Shown: one piece after another, positions 33,575 to 42,136 of the stretch | Numbering within the stretch: position 1 is the stretch's first letter | Layout of the letters: every line of letters starts with the position of its first letter | Assembly (NCBI GenBank): GCA_000963575.1 | Contig: CP011077.1 | Span: 1,798,001-1,862,000, forward strand | Length of the DNA: 64,000 nt | Direction of reading: 5' to 3' | DNA from: Klebsiella michiganensis | GTDB taxonomy: Bacteria > Pseudomonadota > Gammaproteobacteria > Enterobacterales > Enterobacteriaceae | Translations under genes and position numbers: made by a program | Notes under the pieces: generated by a model | The model's input: only the letters and a program-made list of their open reading frames with translations | The model's database searches: none | What the model was told of the DNA's origin: nothing

Positions 33575-33853
33575 TTAAATATCGTCCATTGTGTGGCCGA
33601 CAACAATTTCCAGTGCGTTGCGGTAGATATCGCACATCACCACATCGTCGGTGGTCTCCAGTGCATCTACCAGCCAGATAATAATGGCTTTGTTGGAGAC
33701 GGACTGATTGGCAGACAGAATGGCCGTGATTGCCTGAGAAATGGCTGCGTTTTCTTCGGCATGCCTGTCTCCGGTGCTTCTGATGTAGTCGGATAATGCT
33801 TTGTCAGCAAGTCCGGTGTGCATTGCAGAGGTATTGGAAATTAGCTGTGTCAT
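33575..33853 (-). CDS. ariR: Biofilm/acid-resistance regulator AriR (YmgB)
   Basis: 92 residues, matching E. coli AriR/YmgB (88): DKALSDYIRSTGD, EENAAISQAITAIL, SNKAIIIWLVDALETTDD and IVVGHTMDDI. AriR is a small all-helical regulator of biofilm and acid resistance under BluR and Rcs control. The ATG at 33853 has GGTGAG upstream; a GTG two codons earlier is less likely. Third gene of ycgZ-ymgA-ariR; the E. coli fourth gene, ymgC, is absent. Confidence 0.93.
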   Translation of the reverse strand: MTQLISNTSAMHTGLADKALSDYIRSTGDRHAEENAAISQAITAILSANQSVSNKAIIIWLVDALETTDDVVMCDIYRNALEIVVGHTMDDI

Positions 33854-33890
33854 AGTCACTCACCGTTTTTCAGTTATTGGCCATGGGCCG

Positions 33891-34169
33891 CTAGTGGACG
33901 TTTTTAACGTTATGCTGGTTTGTCTCTACCGCTCTTGAACGCGCTTCTTTTTCTGTCTTGCCCGCGGAAACCCGGGCAACGCCGCCCTCGATTTCACCGA
34001 TAATTTTCTGCAGCACGTTACGCCGCCGTGGGTCTGGGTCTGATATCAACATCGCTTCCAGTTTGGCTACTAAGGCGCGGGTGTTTATTGCGCTGTTGCC
34101 GTTAAGCAGCGATAACGCTGCCTCACCGATAATCTCGTCCGTTAATTGTTCATCGTCGCTTCTCTGCAC
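33891..34169 (-). CDS. ymgA: YmgA-type small regulator
   Basis: 92 residues with a GTG start preceded by AGGAG at ideal distance. Helical pattern EIIGEAALSLLNGNSAINTR, then ALVAKLEAML and RRNVLQKIIGEI is that of YmgA/AriR. E. coli YmgA acts through the RcsCDB phosphorelay. The C-terminal ~25 residues (VSAGKTEKEARSRAVETNQH...) extend beyond the family core. Lies between ycgZ and ariR as in E. coli. Confidence 0.85.
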   Translation of the reverse strand: MQRSDDEQLTDEIIGEAALSLLNGNSAINTRALVAKLEAMLISDPDPRRRNVLQKIIGEIEGGVARVSAGKTEKEARSRAVETNQHNVKNVH

Positions 34170-34326
34170 GTCTTTACTCCTGATTTCCTCGCCAGGGTTT
34201 GCGCTGGCATGAAGTCATTAGCCGGAGCCTGAGAATGAGGAAGGATTCAGCATTTACAACTGGGGCTACGCTCTGTGCGGAGAACGCAGGCCGTTAATCT
34301 GATAGAACTCCGGGCCGGTTATCTCG

Positions 34327-34572
34327 TTAGCGAGTGAAAAGCATGCCCAGCAGTGCCTGATAGTGCTTTTCTTCTGCAGGCTCAGAGACGCGGTCCAGGC
34401 GAGAGAGCAATTTTGTACAGATTGCTTTTCGATTCAGGTTGCGGCCATCGCTCAGAATTTCGAGCACGATTTGCCCCATCGTTTCCTGCTGAGACAGGGG
34501 TGCTGCACCGCTGAAGTAACGGGCAATATCGTTTTCTGCGCTGTTCTCGGGTGAAAAAGTGTTCTGTCGCAT
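34327..34572 (-). CDS. ycgZ: Two-component-system connector protein YcgZ
   Basis: 81 residues, close to E. coli YcgZ (78): ARYFSGAAPLSQQETMGQIV, EILSDGRNLNRKAICTKLLS and HYQALLGMLF. It works with YmgA and YmgB to signal through RcsC/RcsD after BluR release. AGGAG lies 7 nt before the ATG at 34572; the longer open frame has no site. First gene of the ycgZ-ymgA-ariR unit, divergent from bluF. Confidence 0.93.
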   Translation of the reverse strand: MRQNTFSPENSAENDIARYFSGAAPLSQQETMGQIVLEILSDGRNLNRKAICTKLLSRLDRVSEPAEEKHYQALLGMLFTR

Positions 34573-34635
34573 AAGTCGCTCCTGTAAGTTCACACTTTGC
34601 AAGATGTTAACTAAGTTATGCAATTGCTATAAAAA

Positions 34636-34751
34636 CTGTACATAAAGGTGTATTACTTCGCTTGCTATTTTTTGATTAAAAGTGCTAATTCTTATTTATC
34701 ATGATGTTATATTTGTGTTGCTTTAGCTTTACCGATGCGTGAAGTTGTACA
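34636..34751. promoter_or_regulatory. TGTACA motifs in the ycgZ-bluF divergent region
   Basis: CTGTACA at 34636-34642 and TTGTACA at 34745-34751 lie between the divergent ycgZ and bluF genes. The same heptamer stands twice before bluR. The MerR-type paralogue MlrA binds sites containing TTGTACA, so BluR sites are likely here; the assignment is inferred. Confidence 0.5.
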
Positions 34752-34880
34752 TCTTGGTTGGCGGGTAACGATGATCAGAATGCTGGATGTTGTTCAGTTG
34801 TTTAGGTTTTGTTGAGTTTCTGGCGACGTCAGGGCGGGGATCTGTTAAGTTATGACCTCCACTTTCCGCAGGGAACGACC

Positions 34881-36071
34881 ATGCTCACCACTGTCATCTA
34901 TCGCAGCCATATTCATACCAGCACCCCTTTCGAGGTTTTGCAGGAGATGGTTACCGCGGCAAACGCTAAAAATATTGACGCGAATGTGACGGGAATACTG
35001 CTTTTCAACGGCACGCATTTTTTCCAATTGCTGGAGGGGCCGGAAGCTGGTGTGCAGAAGATTTATGACGCTATCCGTCAAGACGATCGCCATTACAACA
35101 TTGTTGAGCTGCTTTGTGATTACGCGCCGGCCCGACGCTTCGGGCGTGTGGGAATGGAGCTTTTTGATTTAAGAGAGCACGATAAAAACGATGTATTACA
35201 GGTCGTTCTGGAGAAGGGCACCAGCCGCTATCAATTGGCTTACGATGACCGCGCTTTGCGTTTTTTCCGGACTTTTATCGAGTCGACGGAAAAAGAGAAC
35301 TATTTTGAGATCCCTCCGCGTGGCTCGTGGGAATTTATTATCGATGCGCCAGCTCATCCGGCATCCGACAAACTTACTTCCGGTGAAAAAATAGCCTTTC
35401 AGCCTATGGTTGATCCAATGGCCCGTTCCGTCGCGGCGATTGAGGCGTTAACAGTGGATCCCTGTTTCGCTGAAGACCAGGGGGGCGATGTTTACCGGCT
35501 CGATCTGCTGAATGCGAAGGCGGCTTTTGCCGCAGCGCAGGCCGCGGGCATTGGCCAGCAAACGCTATGCATTAATCTGCTGCCAATGACGCTGGTGATG
35601 ATACCCGGCACCGTAGAACAGCTACTGATGGATATCGAGGTAAATAGACTTGTCCCCGAGCAGGTGGTGATTGAATTTACCGAAAGCGAGATTATTCCGC
35701 AGATGGAAGCGTTTACCGAGGCCATCAGGCATCTTAAATCGGCAGGTATCAAGCTGGCGATTGACGATTTTGGTGCGGGTTTTGCCGGCCTGCAGCTCTT
35801 GGCGCAGTTTCAACCAGAAAGACTCAAGATTAACCGGGAGCTGATTCGGGACATCCATAAAAGTGGGCCGCGACAGGCCATTATCATGGCGATCATCAGA
35901 TGCTGCGCCTCGCTTGAAATTGCGGTCTCCGCCACGGGTATTGAACAACCCGAAGAGTGGATGTGGCTGGAGGCGGCGGGCATCTCGCACTTCCAGGGAG
36001 ACCTGTTTGCCAAACCCCATGTGGGGGGCTCTTTTATGGTTGCCTGGCCAGAGCGTAAAGCCGAGCTGTAA
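34881..36071 (+). CDS. bluF: Blue-light sensor BluF (BLUF-EAL)
   Basis: 396 residues. N-terminal BLUF domain binding FAD: Tyr7 (IYRSHI), Asn31, Gln49 (FFQLLEG) as in E. coli BluF. The C-terminal EAL-type domain keeps EAL, INLLP, EFTESE, DDFGAGF and FQGD, but lacks the Arg after EAL and has KIN for KID, so phosphodiesterase activity is doubtful, as in E. coli where BluF instead binds and releases the repressor BluR in blue light and cold. AGGGAA precedes the ATG at 34881. Followed by bluR. Confidence 0.95.
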   Translation: MLTTVIYRSHIHTSTPFEVLQEMVTAANAKNIDANVTGILLFNGTHFFQLLEGPEAGVQKIYDAIRQDDRHYNIVELLCDYAPARRFGRVGMELFDLREHDKNDVLQVVLEKGTSRYQLAYDDRALRFFRTFIESTEKENYFEIPPRGSWEFIIDAPAHPASDKLTSGEKIAFQPMVDPMARSVAAIEALTVDPCFAEDQGGDVYRLDLLNAKAAFAAAQAAGIGQQTLCINLLPMTLVMIPGTVEQLLMDIEVNRLVPEQVVIEFTESEIIPQMEAFTEAIRHLKSAGIKLAIDDFGAGFAGLQLLAQFQPERLKINRELIRDIHKSGPRQAIIMAIIRCCASLEIAVSATGIEQPEEWMWLEAAGISHFQGDLFAKPHVGGSFMVAWPERKAEL

Positions 36072-36113
36072 CTTCTGTGCTGGTGGGGGGGCTCAAAAGC
36101 TTTTAGGTTTCAC

Positions 36114-36140
36114 TTGTACAAGCCGGGAAAAAATTGTACA
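36114..36140. promoter_or_regulatory. Two TTGTACA direct repeats upstream of bluR
   Basis: TTGTACA at 36114 and 36134, exactly 20 bp apart (two helical turns), about 65 nt before the bluR ATG. Suggests autoregulation by BluR. Confidence 0.55.
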
Positions 36141-36202
36141 CATTGAACAGATTGACTAGTGTTTTAATGGAAGCGTGAGATCTGTGTACGGGGAGGGACA
36201 CT

Positions 36203-36931
36203 ATGGCCTATTACACTATCGGTGATGTAGCAGAGCGATGTGGTATCAACCCGGTCACATTGCGTGCCTGGCAGCGCCGCTACGGTTTGCTGAAGCCTCA
36301 GCGCAGCGAGGGCGGCCATCGGCAGTTTGATGATGCGGACGTGCAGCGCATTGAAGAAATTAAATACTGGATGAGCAAAGGCGTTTCCGTGGGCAAAGTG
36401 AAAGCCCTGCTGGAGCGTAGCCACGTGCCGGAAGAGCAGCTGTGGGCGACGCTGCAGGAAGAAATGATGCTTCTGCTCAGGAAAGTTAACCCGGCAAAGC
36501 TGCGTGAGAAAATTGTGTCTCTAAGCCGGGAACACAGCGCTGACCTGCTTATCGACAATCTTTTACTACCCGTGAGAAACAAACTCGCTCAGGATGAATC
36601 GACGGCTTCGTTGATGCGCAGCCTGCTGGATGGGGTATTAATCCGCCACTGCGCTCAATGCCTGGCAGAAACGCAGGGCCAAAGTGGGGAAGAGATCCTG
36701 CTCATCGGCTGGCAAACAGACGATCGAACAGCCTTGTGGCTGGAAGCGTGGCGTTTATCCCGCAGAGACAAGAATGTTAACGTGCTTGCCGAACCGGTGG
36801 AAACGTTACGCCCGGAGCTTTTCCCGGGGCAGCATCTTTTTTTGTGGACGGGACAAACGCTGTCGGAACCGCAGCAAGAGCAGCTTGCTCACTGGAAGCA
36901 GTGGGGATATGACATTGAACTTCATCAATAA
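36203..36931 (+). CDS. bluR: MerR-like repressor BluR
   Basis: 242 residues. N-terminal MerR-type winged helix (YYTIGDVAERCGINPVTLRA, WQRRYGLLKPQR) and a C-terminal cobalamin-binding-like domain without the His ligand, as in E. coli BluR and MlrA. BluR represses ycgZ-ymgA-ariR and is removed by light-activated BluF. GGGAGG precedes the ATG. 131 nt behind bluF on the same strand, with its own operator-like repeats. Confidence 0.95.
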   Translation: MAYYTIGDVAERCGINPVTLRAWQRRYGLLKPQRSEGGHRQFDDADVQRIEEIKYWMSKGVSVGKVKALLERSHVPEEQLWATLQEEMMLLLRKVNPAKLREKIVSLSREHSADLLIDNLLLPVRNKLAQDESTASLMRSLLDGVLIRHCAQCLAETQGQSGEEILLIGWQTDDRTALWLEAWRLSRRDKNVNVLAEPVETLRPELFPGQHLFLWTGQTLSEPQQEQLAHWKQWGYDIELHQ

Positions 36932-36990
36932 GCGGGCGCATGCCTGATTCCGATTACCCGTTTGTTATCTTCGCGACTGAAAATAGAAAA

Positions 36991-37012
36991 AGCCGGTGCT
37001 TCACCGGCTTTT
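36991..37012. terminator. bluR terminator
   Basis: AAAAAGCCGGTG and CACCGGCTTTT pair in an 8-bp GC-rich stem with A/T flanks, so it can work on both strands. Confidence 0.8.
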
Positions 37013-37514
37013 GATTTTCCGCCACCCGTGGTGGCCTGGCTATTGCTGGTCTGCGTCCGGAGCCATCACCAGGATGTCACTCGCGAATATAAATGGACTA
37101 AAAAATTCCCCAAACCGCCTCGAGGAGTTTGACCCTGTGATTTGCCAGCAGTCATTCCCTCGTCCTCCCCGGTAATTCCCCGGGCAAAATTCAGGCACAA
37201 AAAAGCAGCCTTAACGGACGGATTTTCATTGTTTATTTGGCCTGCACCAGAGGATTTTAATCTCCGGTCTCCAGCACTCTGCCCTGGGGTAGCGACGACA
37301 ATTGCCAACTTTCAGGCAACCACCATGCTGGTTAGACACTTCCATTCTTATCCATCAAGAATTTAATTAAATAGCAAGAAACAGAGTTTTTATTGCATAG
37401 CCCGAACATAAGCTTACGGATAAGCCGCTGAAATCAACCGGTGACACACATCAAGAAAATTAACAGAAAGATTCAAATGAGTTTCGGAATCTCAGTCATG
37501 AAATGGGGAAGATG
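37013..37514. other. Non-coding stretch between bluR and SDR gene
   Basis: About 500 nt without a supportable gene. It includes a palindrome GCCACCCGTGGTGGC at 37021 and one isolated TTCCCCAAA like the repeats behind icd. AT content rises toward the SDR gene, whose promoter it must contain. Confidence 0.45.
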
Positions 37515-38264
37515 ATGAAATTACTTGACGGAAAAGTCGCCGTTATTACTGGAGCATCGACGGGTATCGGGCGTGCGGTTGCTATTTTGTTTGCTCACCA
37601 TGGCGCTTCGTTAATTCTGAATGCGAGGAGTCGGACACCACTGGATGAGCTGGCTGTGCAGCTTCGTTCCGCGGGGAGCGATGCCAGGGTTTTTGCCGGG
37701 GATGCAGGTGAAGAGAAAACGCATACGGCTATTGCTGCCCTGGCCGCTGAAGCATTCGGAGGTATTGATATTGCAGTCAATAATGCCGGTACAACGGGAG
37801 CAATTCGCCCCCTGGCCGATATTACACCCGATGAATGGCAGCATACGCTGGCCGTTAACCTGACAGCCGGTTATCTCGGTGCCCGTAGTCAGGTTCCTTT
37901 AATGCTTAAAAGAGGTGGAGGTTCTCTTATTTTTATCTCCAGCTTTGTTGGAACCAGTGTGGGTCTGCCGGGGATGGCTGCATATGCGGCGGCTAAGGCC
38001 GGGCTGATGGGATTGGTTAAGGGTCTGACCGCAGATTATGCCGACCAGGGGATACGTGCCAATGCCTTATTGCCCGGAGGAACGGAAACCCGGATGGCAG
38101 GTGATGAACATCAGAGAGCCTGGGCTGCCGGGCTGCATGCAGTGAAACGTCTGGCGCAGCCAGAAGAGATAGCCAGCGCCGCCCTGTTTCTGGCAAGCAA
38201 TATGTCCAGTTTTGTCGCCGGCTCAGCCCTGTTTGCTGACGGGGGAAATGCCGCGGTTAAATAG
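37515..38264 (+). CDS. Classical SDR oxidoreductase
   Basis: 249 residues. Complete classical short-chain dehydrogenase: TGASTGIG nucleotide-binding motif (about 11-18), NNAG, catalytic Ser in FISSF, and YAAAK. The sequence after NNAG (TTGAIRPLADITPDEW) is that of SDR family subgroups acting on cyclic alcohols; substrate unknown. Two further in-frame ATG codons lie 3 and 12 nt upstream; GGGGAAG fits the start used here best. Confidence 0.88.
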   Translation: MKLLDGKVAVITGASTGIGRAVAILFAHHGASLILNARSRTPLDELAVQLRSAGSDARVFAGDAGEEKTHTAIAALAAEAFGGIDIAVNNAGTTGAIRPLADITPDEWQHTLAVNLTAGYLGARSQVPLMLKRGGGSLIFISSFVGTSVGLPGMAAYAAAKAGLMGLVKGLTADYADQGIRANALLPGGTETRMAGDEHQRAWAAGLHAVKRLAQPEEIASAALFLASNMSSFVAGSALFADGGNAAVK

Positions 38265-38355
38265 GGGGGCAGTCTGGATGTGTATTTTTTGAATGTAGGG
38301 CAGTTTCTGTGCAGACAGACACGACCTCATTCCTGTGGCAGTCCCTGAGGGCATT

Positions 38356-38394
38356 AACCTGTTGCCAATTGAATAAGTCTGGCAACAGGTTTTT
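38356..38394 (+). terminator. SDR gene terminator
   Basis: A 12-bp stem AACCTGTTGCCA/TGGCAACAGGTT followed by TTTTC, 92 nt behind the SDR stop, between convergent genes. Confidence 0.75.
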
Positions 38395-38422
38395 CAGTAT
38401 ATAACTCAATGATTTGCATGAG

Positions 38423-39706
38423 TTAGCCGTGCGAATCTGACGTCTGCTTCTGAAACAGTTCCCGGAACACCGGATAGATATCATCCTGATCGCGGATATG
38501 CTGCATCGCAAAGTTCTCGAAGGTGGCCTGCAGGTTTTCGTACTCACGCCACAGGGTCTGGTGCGCCCGGCGGGTGATTTCGATGTAACTGTAGTAGCGC
38601 ACCACCGGCAGCAGTTTTTTCGCCAGGATTTCATGACACAGCGGCGAGTCGTCTGCCCAGTTATCACCGTCCGAAGCCTGGGCAGCATAGATGTTCCACT
38701 GCGCCGGGTCGTAACGCTCCTGCACCACTTCATCCATCAGCTTCAGGGCGCTGGAAACAATGGTCCCGCCGGTTTCCTGCGAGTAGAAGAACTCGTGTTC
38801 GTCCACCTCTTTCGCCTGAGTATGGTGGCGAATATAAACCACCTCCACGTTTTTATAGGTCCGGCTCAGGAACAGGTAGAGCAGGATATAAAAGCGCTTG
38901 GCCATGTCTTTCGTCGCCTGGTCCATGGAGCCGGAAACGTCCATCAGGCAGAACATCACCGCCTGGCTCGATGGTTCCGGGCGTTTCTCGTAGTTCTTGT
39001 AGCGCAGATCGAAGGTGTCGATAAACGGCACGCGGGCAATTTTTTCCCGCAGCTCCGCAATCTCTTTACGCAGACGCTCCTCTTCAAGCAATTGAGCGGG
39101 TTCGCTGCGGCTGACGGTGTCGAGGGTCTCTTCGAGCTCGTGCAGCAAACGGCGTTTCCCCGCGCTCATCGCCGTGCGGCGCGCCAGCGAGTTTTGCAGC
39201 GAGCGAACGACGCTGATATTGGCCGGGACGCCGTTAGAGGTAAAGCCGGCGCGGTGGGATTTAAATTCGGTGATCTGCCGGTGCTGATTACGCTTCAGGT
39301 TAGGCAGAGCCAGATCCTCGAACAGCAAGTCGAGATATTCATCTTTGGAGATCTGGAACACGAATTCATCCTGGCCTTCGCCGTCCTGGCTCGCCTGACC
39401 CTGGCCGCTACCACCGCCGCCGCCACCGCCCTGAGGGCGCTCGATACGGTCATTTTGTACAAAGTGGTCATTGCCGGGATGGACGCGGTGGCGAAGACCG
39501 CCGCGACCCTGATGAAACATCGGTTCGTTGATATCCTCAATGGGGATGGACACGGACTCGCCGCTGTCCACGTCGGTCACCGAACGCTTGTTGATGGCCC
39601 CGGAAATCGACTGTTTGATCTGCGCCTTATAGCGACGCAAGAAGCGCTGGCGGTTGACCGCGCTCTTGTTTTTGCCGTTAAGCCGCCTGTCTATGAAGTA
39701 GGCCAT
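38423..39706 (-). CDS. yeaH: DUF444 (VWA-like) protein YeaH
   Basis: 427 residues, equal in type and length to E. coli YeaH. Basic N-terminus, a glycine run (QGGGGGGGSG, about residues 91-100) in the linker, and a C-terminal von Willebrand A-like domain with the MIDAS motif DVSGSMD. It works with the kinase YeaG in stress and nitrogen-starvation survival. GGGGGAA precedes the ATG; 71 nt behind yeaG. Confidence 0.95.
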   Translation of the reverse strand: MAYFIDRRLNGKNKSAVNRQRFLRRYKAQIKQSISGAINKRSVTDVDSGESVSIPIEDINEPMFHQGRGGLRHRVHPGNDHFVQNDRIERPQGGGGGGGSGQGQASQDGEGQDEFVFQISKDEYLDLLFEDLALPNLKRNQHRQITEFKSHRAGFTSNGVPANISVVRSLQNSLARRTAMSAGKRRLLHELEETLDTVSRSEPAQLLEEERLRKEIAELREKIARVPFIDTFDLRYKNYEKRPEPSSQAVMFCLMDVSGSMDQATKDMAKRFYILLYLFLSRTYKNVEVVYIRHHTQAKEVDEHEFFYSQETGGTIVSSALKLMDEVVQERYDPAQWNIYAAQASDGDNWADDSPLCHEILAKKLLPVVRYYSYIEITRRAHQTLWREYENLQATFENFAMQHIRDQDDIYPVFRELFQKQTSDSHG

Positions 39707-39777
39707 AGTTCCCCCAACTGCTTATGCCAGGTGCGCAAACAGGTCACGCCGCCCGGCGTGACCTGCAGGAAACTCCC

Positions 39778-41712
39778 TTAAGAAGACTTACGGACCCGCA
39801 GATACCATTCACACAGCAGGCGAACCTGCTTGCGGGTGTAGCCTTTCTCCATCATCCGATCGACAAAATCATCGTGTTTCTTCTGCTCGTCGGTGGAGGT
39901 TTTGGCGTTGAACGAGATAACGGGCAGCAGCTCTTCGGTGTTCGAGAACATTTTCTTCTCGATAACCGTCCGCAGCTTCTCGTAGCTGGTCCAGTTTGGG
40001 TTACGGCCGTTGTTATTGGCCCGGGCTCGCAGCACGAAGTTGACGATTTCATTACGGAAATCTTTCGGGTTGCTGATCCCGGCCGGTTTTTCAATTTTCT
40101 CAAGCTCCGCATTCAGGGATTCCCGGTCAAACAGCTGGCCGGTATCCGGGTCGCGGTACTCCTGATCCTGAATCCAGAAGTCAGCGTAGGTGACATACCT
40201 GTCAAAAATATTCTGCCCGTACTCTGAGTAAGATTCGAGGTAGGCGGTCTGGATCTCTTTGCCGATAAATTCCGCATATTTCGGGATCAGGTAGCCTTTC
40301 AGGTACTCCAGGTATTTCTCCGACTGATCCTGCGGGAATTGCTCGCGCTCAATTTGCTGTTCCAGCACATAGAACAGATGAACCGGGTTCGCCGCGACCT
40401 CGACGTGGTCAAAGTTGAACACGCGGGAGAGGATTTTAAAGGCGAAGCGCGTTGAGAGCCCGTTCATGCCTTCATCGACCCCGGCATAGTCCCGGTACTC
40501 CTGGTAGGACTTGGCTTTCGGGTCGGTGTCTTTCAGGCTTTCCCCATCATAGACACGCATTTTCGAGTAGATGCTGGAGTTTTCTGGCTCTTTCAGGCGC
40601 GACAGGATTGAGAAGCGAGAAAGCGTTTCCAGAGTGCCCGGGGCGCATGGCGCGTGGGACAGCTCGCTGTGGTTGAGCAGCTTCTCGTAGATTTTGATCT
40701 CTTCCGAGATGCGCAGGCAGTAAGGCACCTTGACGATGTAGACGCGGTCAAGGAACGCCTCGTTGTTCTTATTATTACGGAAGGTAACCCACTCCGATTC
40801 GTTCGAGTGCGCAAGAATAATGCCGTTAAATGGCAGGGCAGAGATGCCTTCTGTGCCGTTGTAGTTGCCTTCCTGGGTGGCGGTCAGGAGTGGATGAAGC
40901 ACTTTGATGGGTGCTTTAAACATCTCCACAAACTCCATGATGCCCTGGTTGGCCCGGCACAGTGCCCCGGAATAGCCGTAAGCATCCGGGTCGTTTTGGG
41001 CGTGGTGTTCCAGTTTGCGGATATCCACTTTACCGACCAGCGCAGAGATATCCTGGTTGTTCTCATCGCCAGGCTCGGTTTTCGCGATGGCAATCTGGGC
41101 CAGAATGGACGGCCAAACTTTTACTACGCGGAATTTGGTGATGTCGCCGCCAAATTCGCTTAGGCGTTTTGCTGCCCACGGCGACATGATGGTGCCGAGG
41201 TAGCGATTAGGGATGCCATACTCTTTTTCCAGAATCGAGGCATCTTCCTGTGGGTTGAACAGGCAGAGCGGATGGTCATTGACCGGGCTGCGTTCGCCGT
41301 TGGCGCTCAGCACGTAAATCGGTACGCGCTGCATCAACGCTTTCAGGCGCTCTGCCAGCGATGATTTACCGCCCCCCACCGGCCCCAGCAGATAGAGAAT
41401 TTGTTTCTTCTCTTCCAGACCCTGAGCCGCGTGTTTCAGATAGGCCACGATCTGCTCGATAGCCTCTTCCATGCCATAAAACTCTTCAAACGCCGGGTAA
41501 CGGGCAACCACCCGGTTTGAAAAGAGACGGGACAGCCGTGGCTCTGTGGCAGTGTCTACCATCACTGGTTCACCAATGGCCGTCAATAGCCGTTCTGCCG
41601 CATTCGCGTAGGCACTGCGATCTTGTTTACAGATAGCAAGAAATTCCTGCAGTGTGAACTCTTCGTCCTTGGCAGCTTCATAACGCTGGCGATAGTGATC
41701 GAATATATTCAT
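39778..41712 (-). CDS. yeaG: PrkA-family serine protein kinase YeaG
   Basis: 644 residues, the same as E. coli YeaG. AAA+-like N-terminal part with Walker A GPVGGGKSS (about 106) and a C-terminal PrkA kinase domain. E. coli YeaG acts in nitrogen and phosphate starvation and persistence. The start MNIFDHYR has AAGGA 9 nt upstream; nine more codons are open but not conserved. First gene of yeaG-yeaH, with a sigma-54 promoter upstream. Confidence 0.97.
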   Translation of the reverse strand: MNIFDHYRQRYEAAKDEEFTLQEFLAICKQDRSAYANAAERLLTAIGEPVMVDTATEPRLSRLFSNRVVARYPAFEEFYGMEEAIEQIVAYLKHAAQGLEEKKQILYLLGPVGGGKSSLAERLKALMQRVPIYVLSANGERSPVNDHPLCLFNPQEDASILEKEYGIPNRYLGTIMSPWAAKRLSEFGGDITKFRVVKVWPSILAQIAIAKTEPGDENNQDISALVGKVDIRKLEHHAQNDPDAYGYSGALCRANQGIMEFVEMFKAPIKVLHPLLTATQEGNYNGTEGISALPFNGIILAHSNESEWVTFRNNKNNEAFLDRVYIVKVPYCLRISEEIKIYEKLLNHSELSHAPCAPGTLETLSRFSILSRLKEPENSSIYSKMRVYDGESLKDTDPKAKSYQEYRDYAGVDEGMNGLSTRFAFKILSRVFNFDHVEVAANPVHLFYVLEQQIEREQFPQDQSEKYLEYLKGYLIPKYAEFIGKEIQTAYLESYSEYGQNIFDRYVTYADFWIQDQEYRDPDTGQLFDRESLNAELEKIEKPAGISNPKDFRNEIVNFVLRARANNNGRNPNWTSYEKLRTVIEKKMFSNTEELLPVISFNAKTSTDEQKKHDDFVDRMMEKGYTRKQVRLLCEWYLRVRKSS

Positions 41713-42136
41713 GGCATGCCGTCCTTTCGTTTTTAGCACAGGTTAAAGAGCCGTTGGTATGTGTAATAGAGGCTCCCCGGAAGACGTCTGCTAAATGAAC
41801 AGCAACCCTTGTGCCAGGTTGGTACCGGGCGCTCACGCTGCCGTCTCAGCGATTCACCTTCCTAAAATAAAGCGTAGATGGCATTTGCAAAACTTGCATA
41901 CGGCCAACGCTCAATTTCAATGACATATCAATAACTCATCCTAAAAATTTCGTATTTGAGATAAGGGGCAGTGTTCGCTGTCATTAGACTGACATGAAGC
42001 TGAAAATCCGCCGTCATCAGATTGCGGGAAGCTAATAAGTTGGTTGAAGGTTGTGACTAAGTAAATTATTTGGGATGGGAGCCAAGGGCGGTTACACTTC
42101 CTGCGCTGATTATTTGATTAAAGGACTGAAAGGATT
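41713..42136. other. yeaG-mipA divergent regulatory region
   Basis: 424 nt of non-coding DNA. Besides the sigma-54 promoter of yeaG it contains the mipA promoter, with the GTG start of mipA behind AAGGA. A TTGC-rich part (ATTTGCAAAACTTGCATA, near 41881) and AT tracts (near 41940) could bind activators. Confidence 0.5.
41802..41816 (-). promoter_or_regulatory. Sigma-54 promoter of yeaGH
   Basis: TGGCAC-N5-TTGC on the minus strand, an exact match to the -24/-12 consensus, about 90 nt before the yeaG ATG. Agrees with NtrC/sigma-54 control of yeaGH known from E. coli. Confidence 0.88.

Noticed and set aside
37104..37114. Single TTCCCCAAA near 37105 as the right end of the icd prophage
   Set aside because: One 9-mer in 30 kb is expected by chance, and no icd-end duplicate or second phage gene lies beside it.
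38498..39781. Plus-strand open frame of 427 codons opposite yeaH
   Set aside because: The yeaH frame has MIDAS and DUF444 motifs, while the opposite frame shows none.
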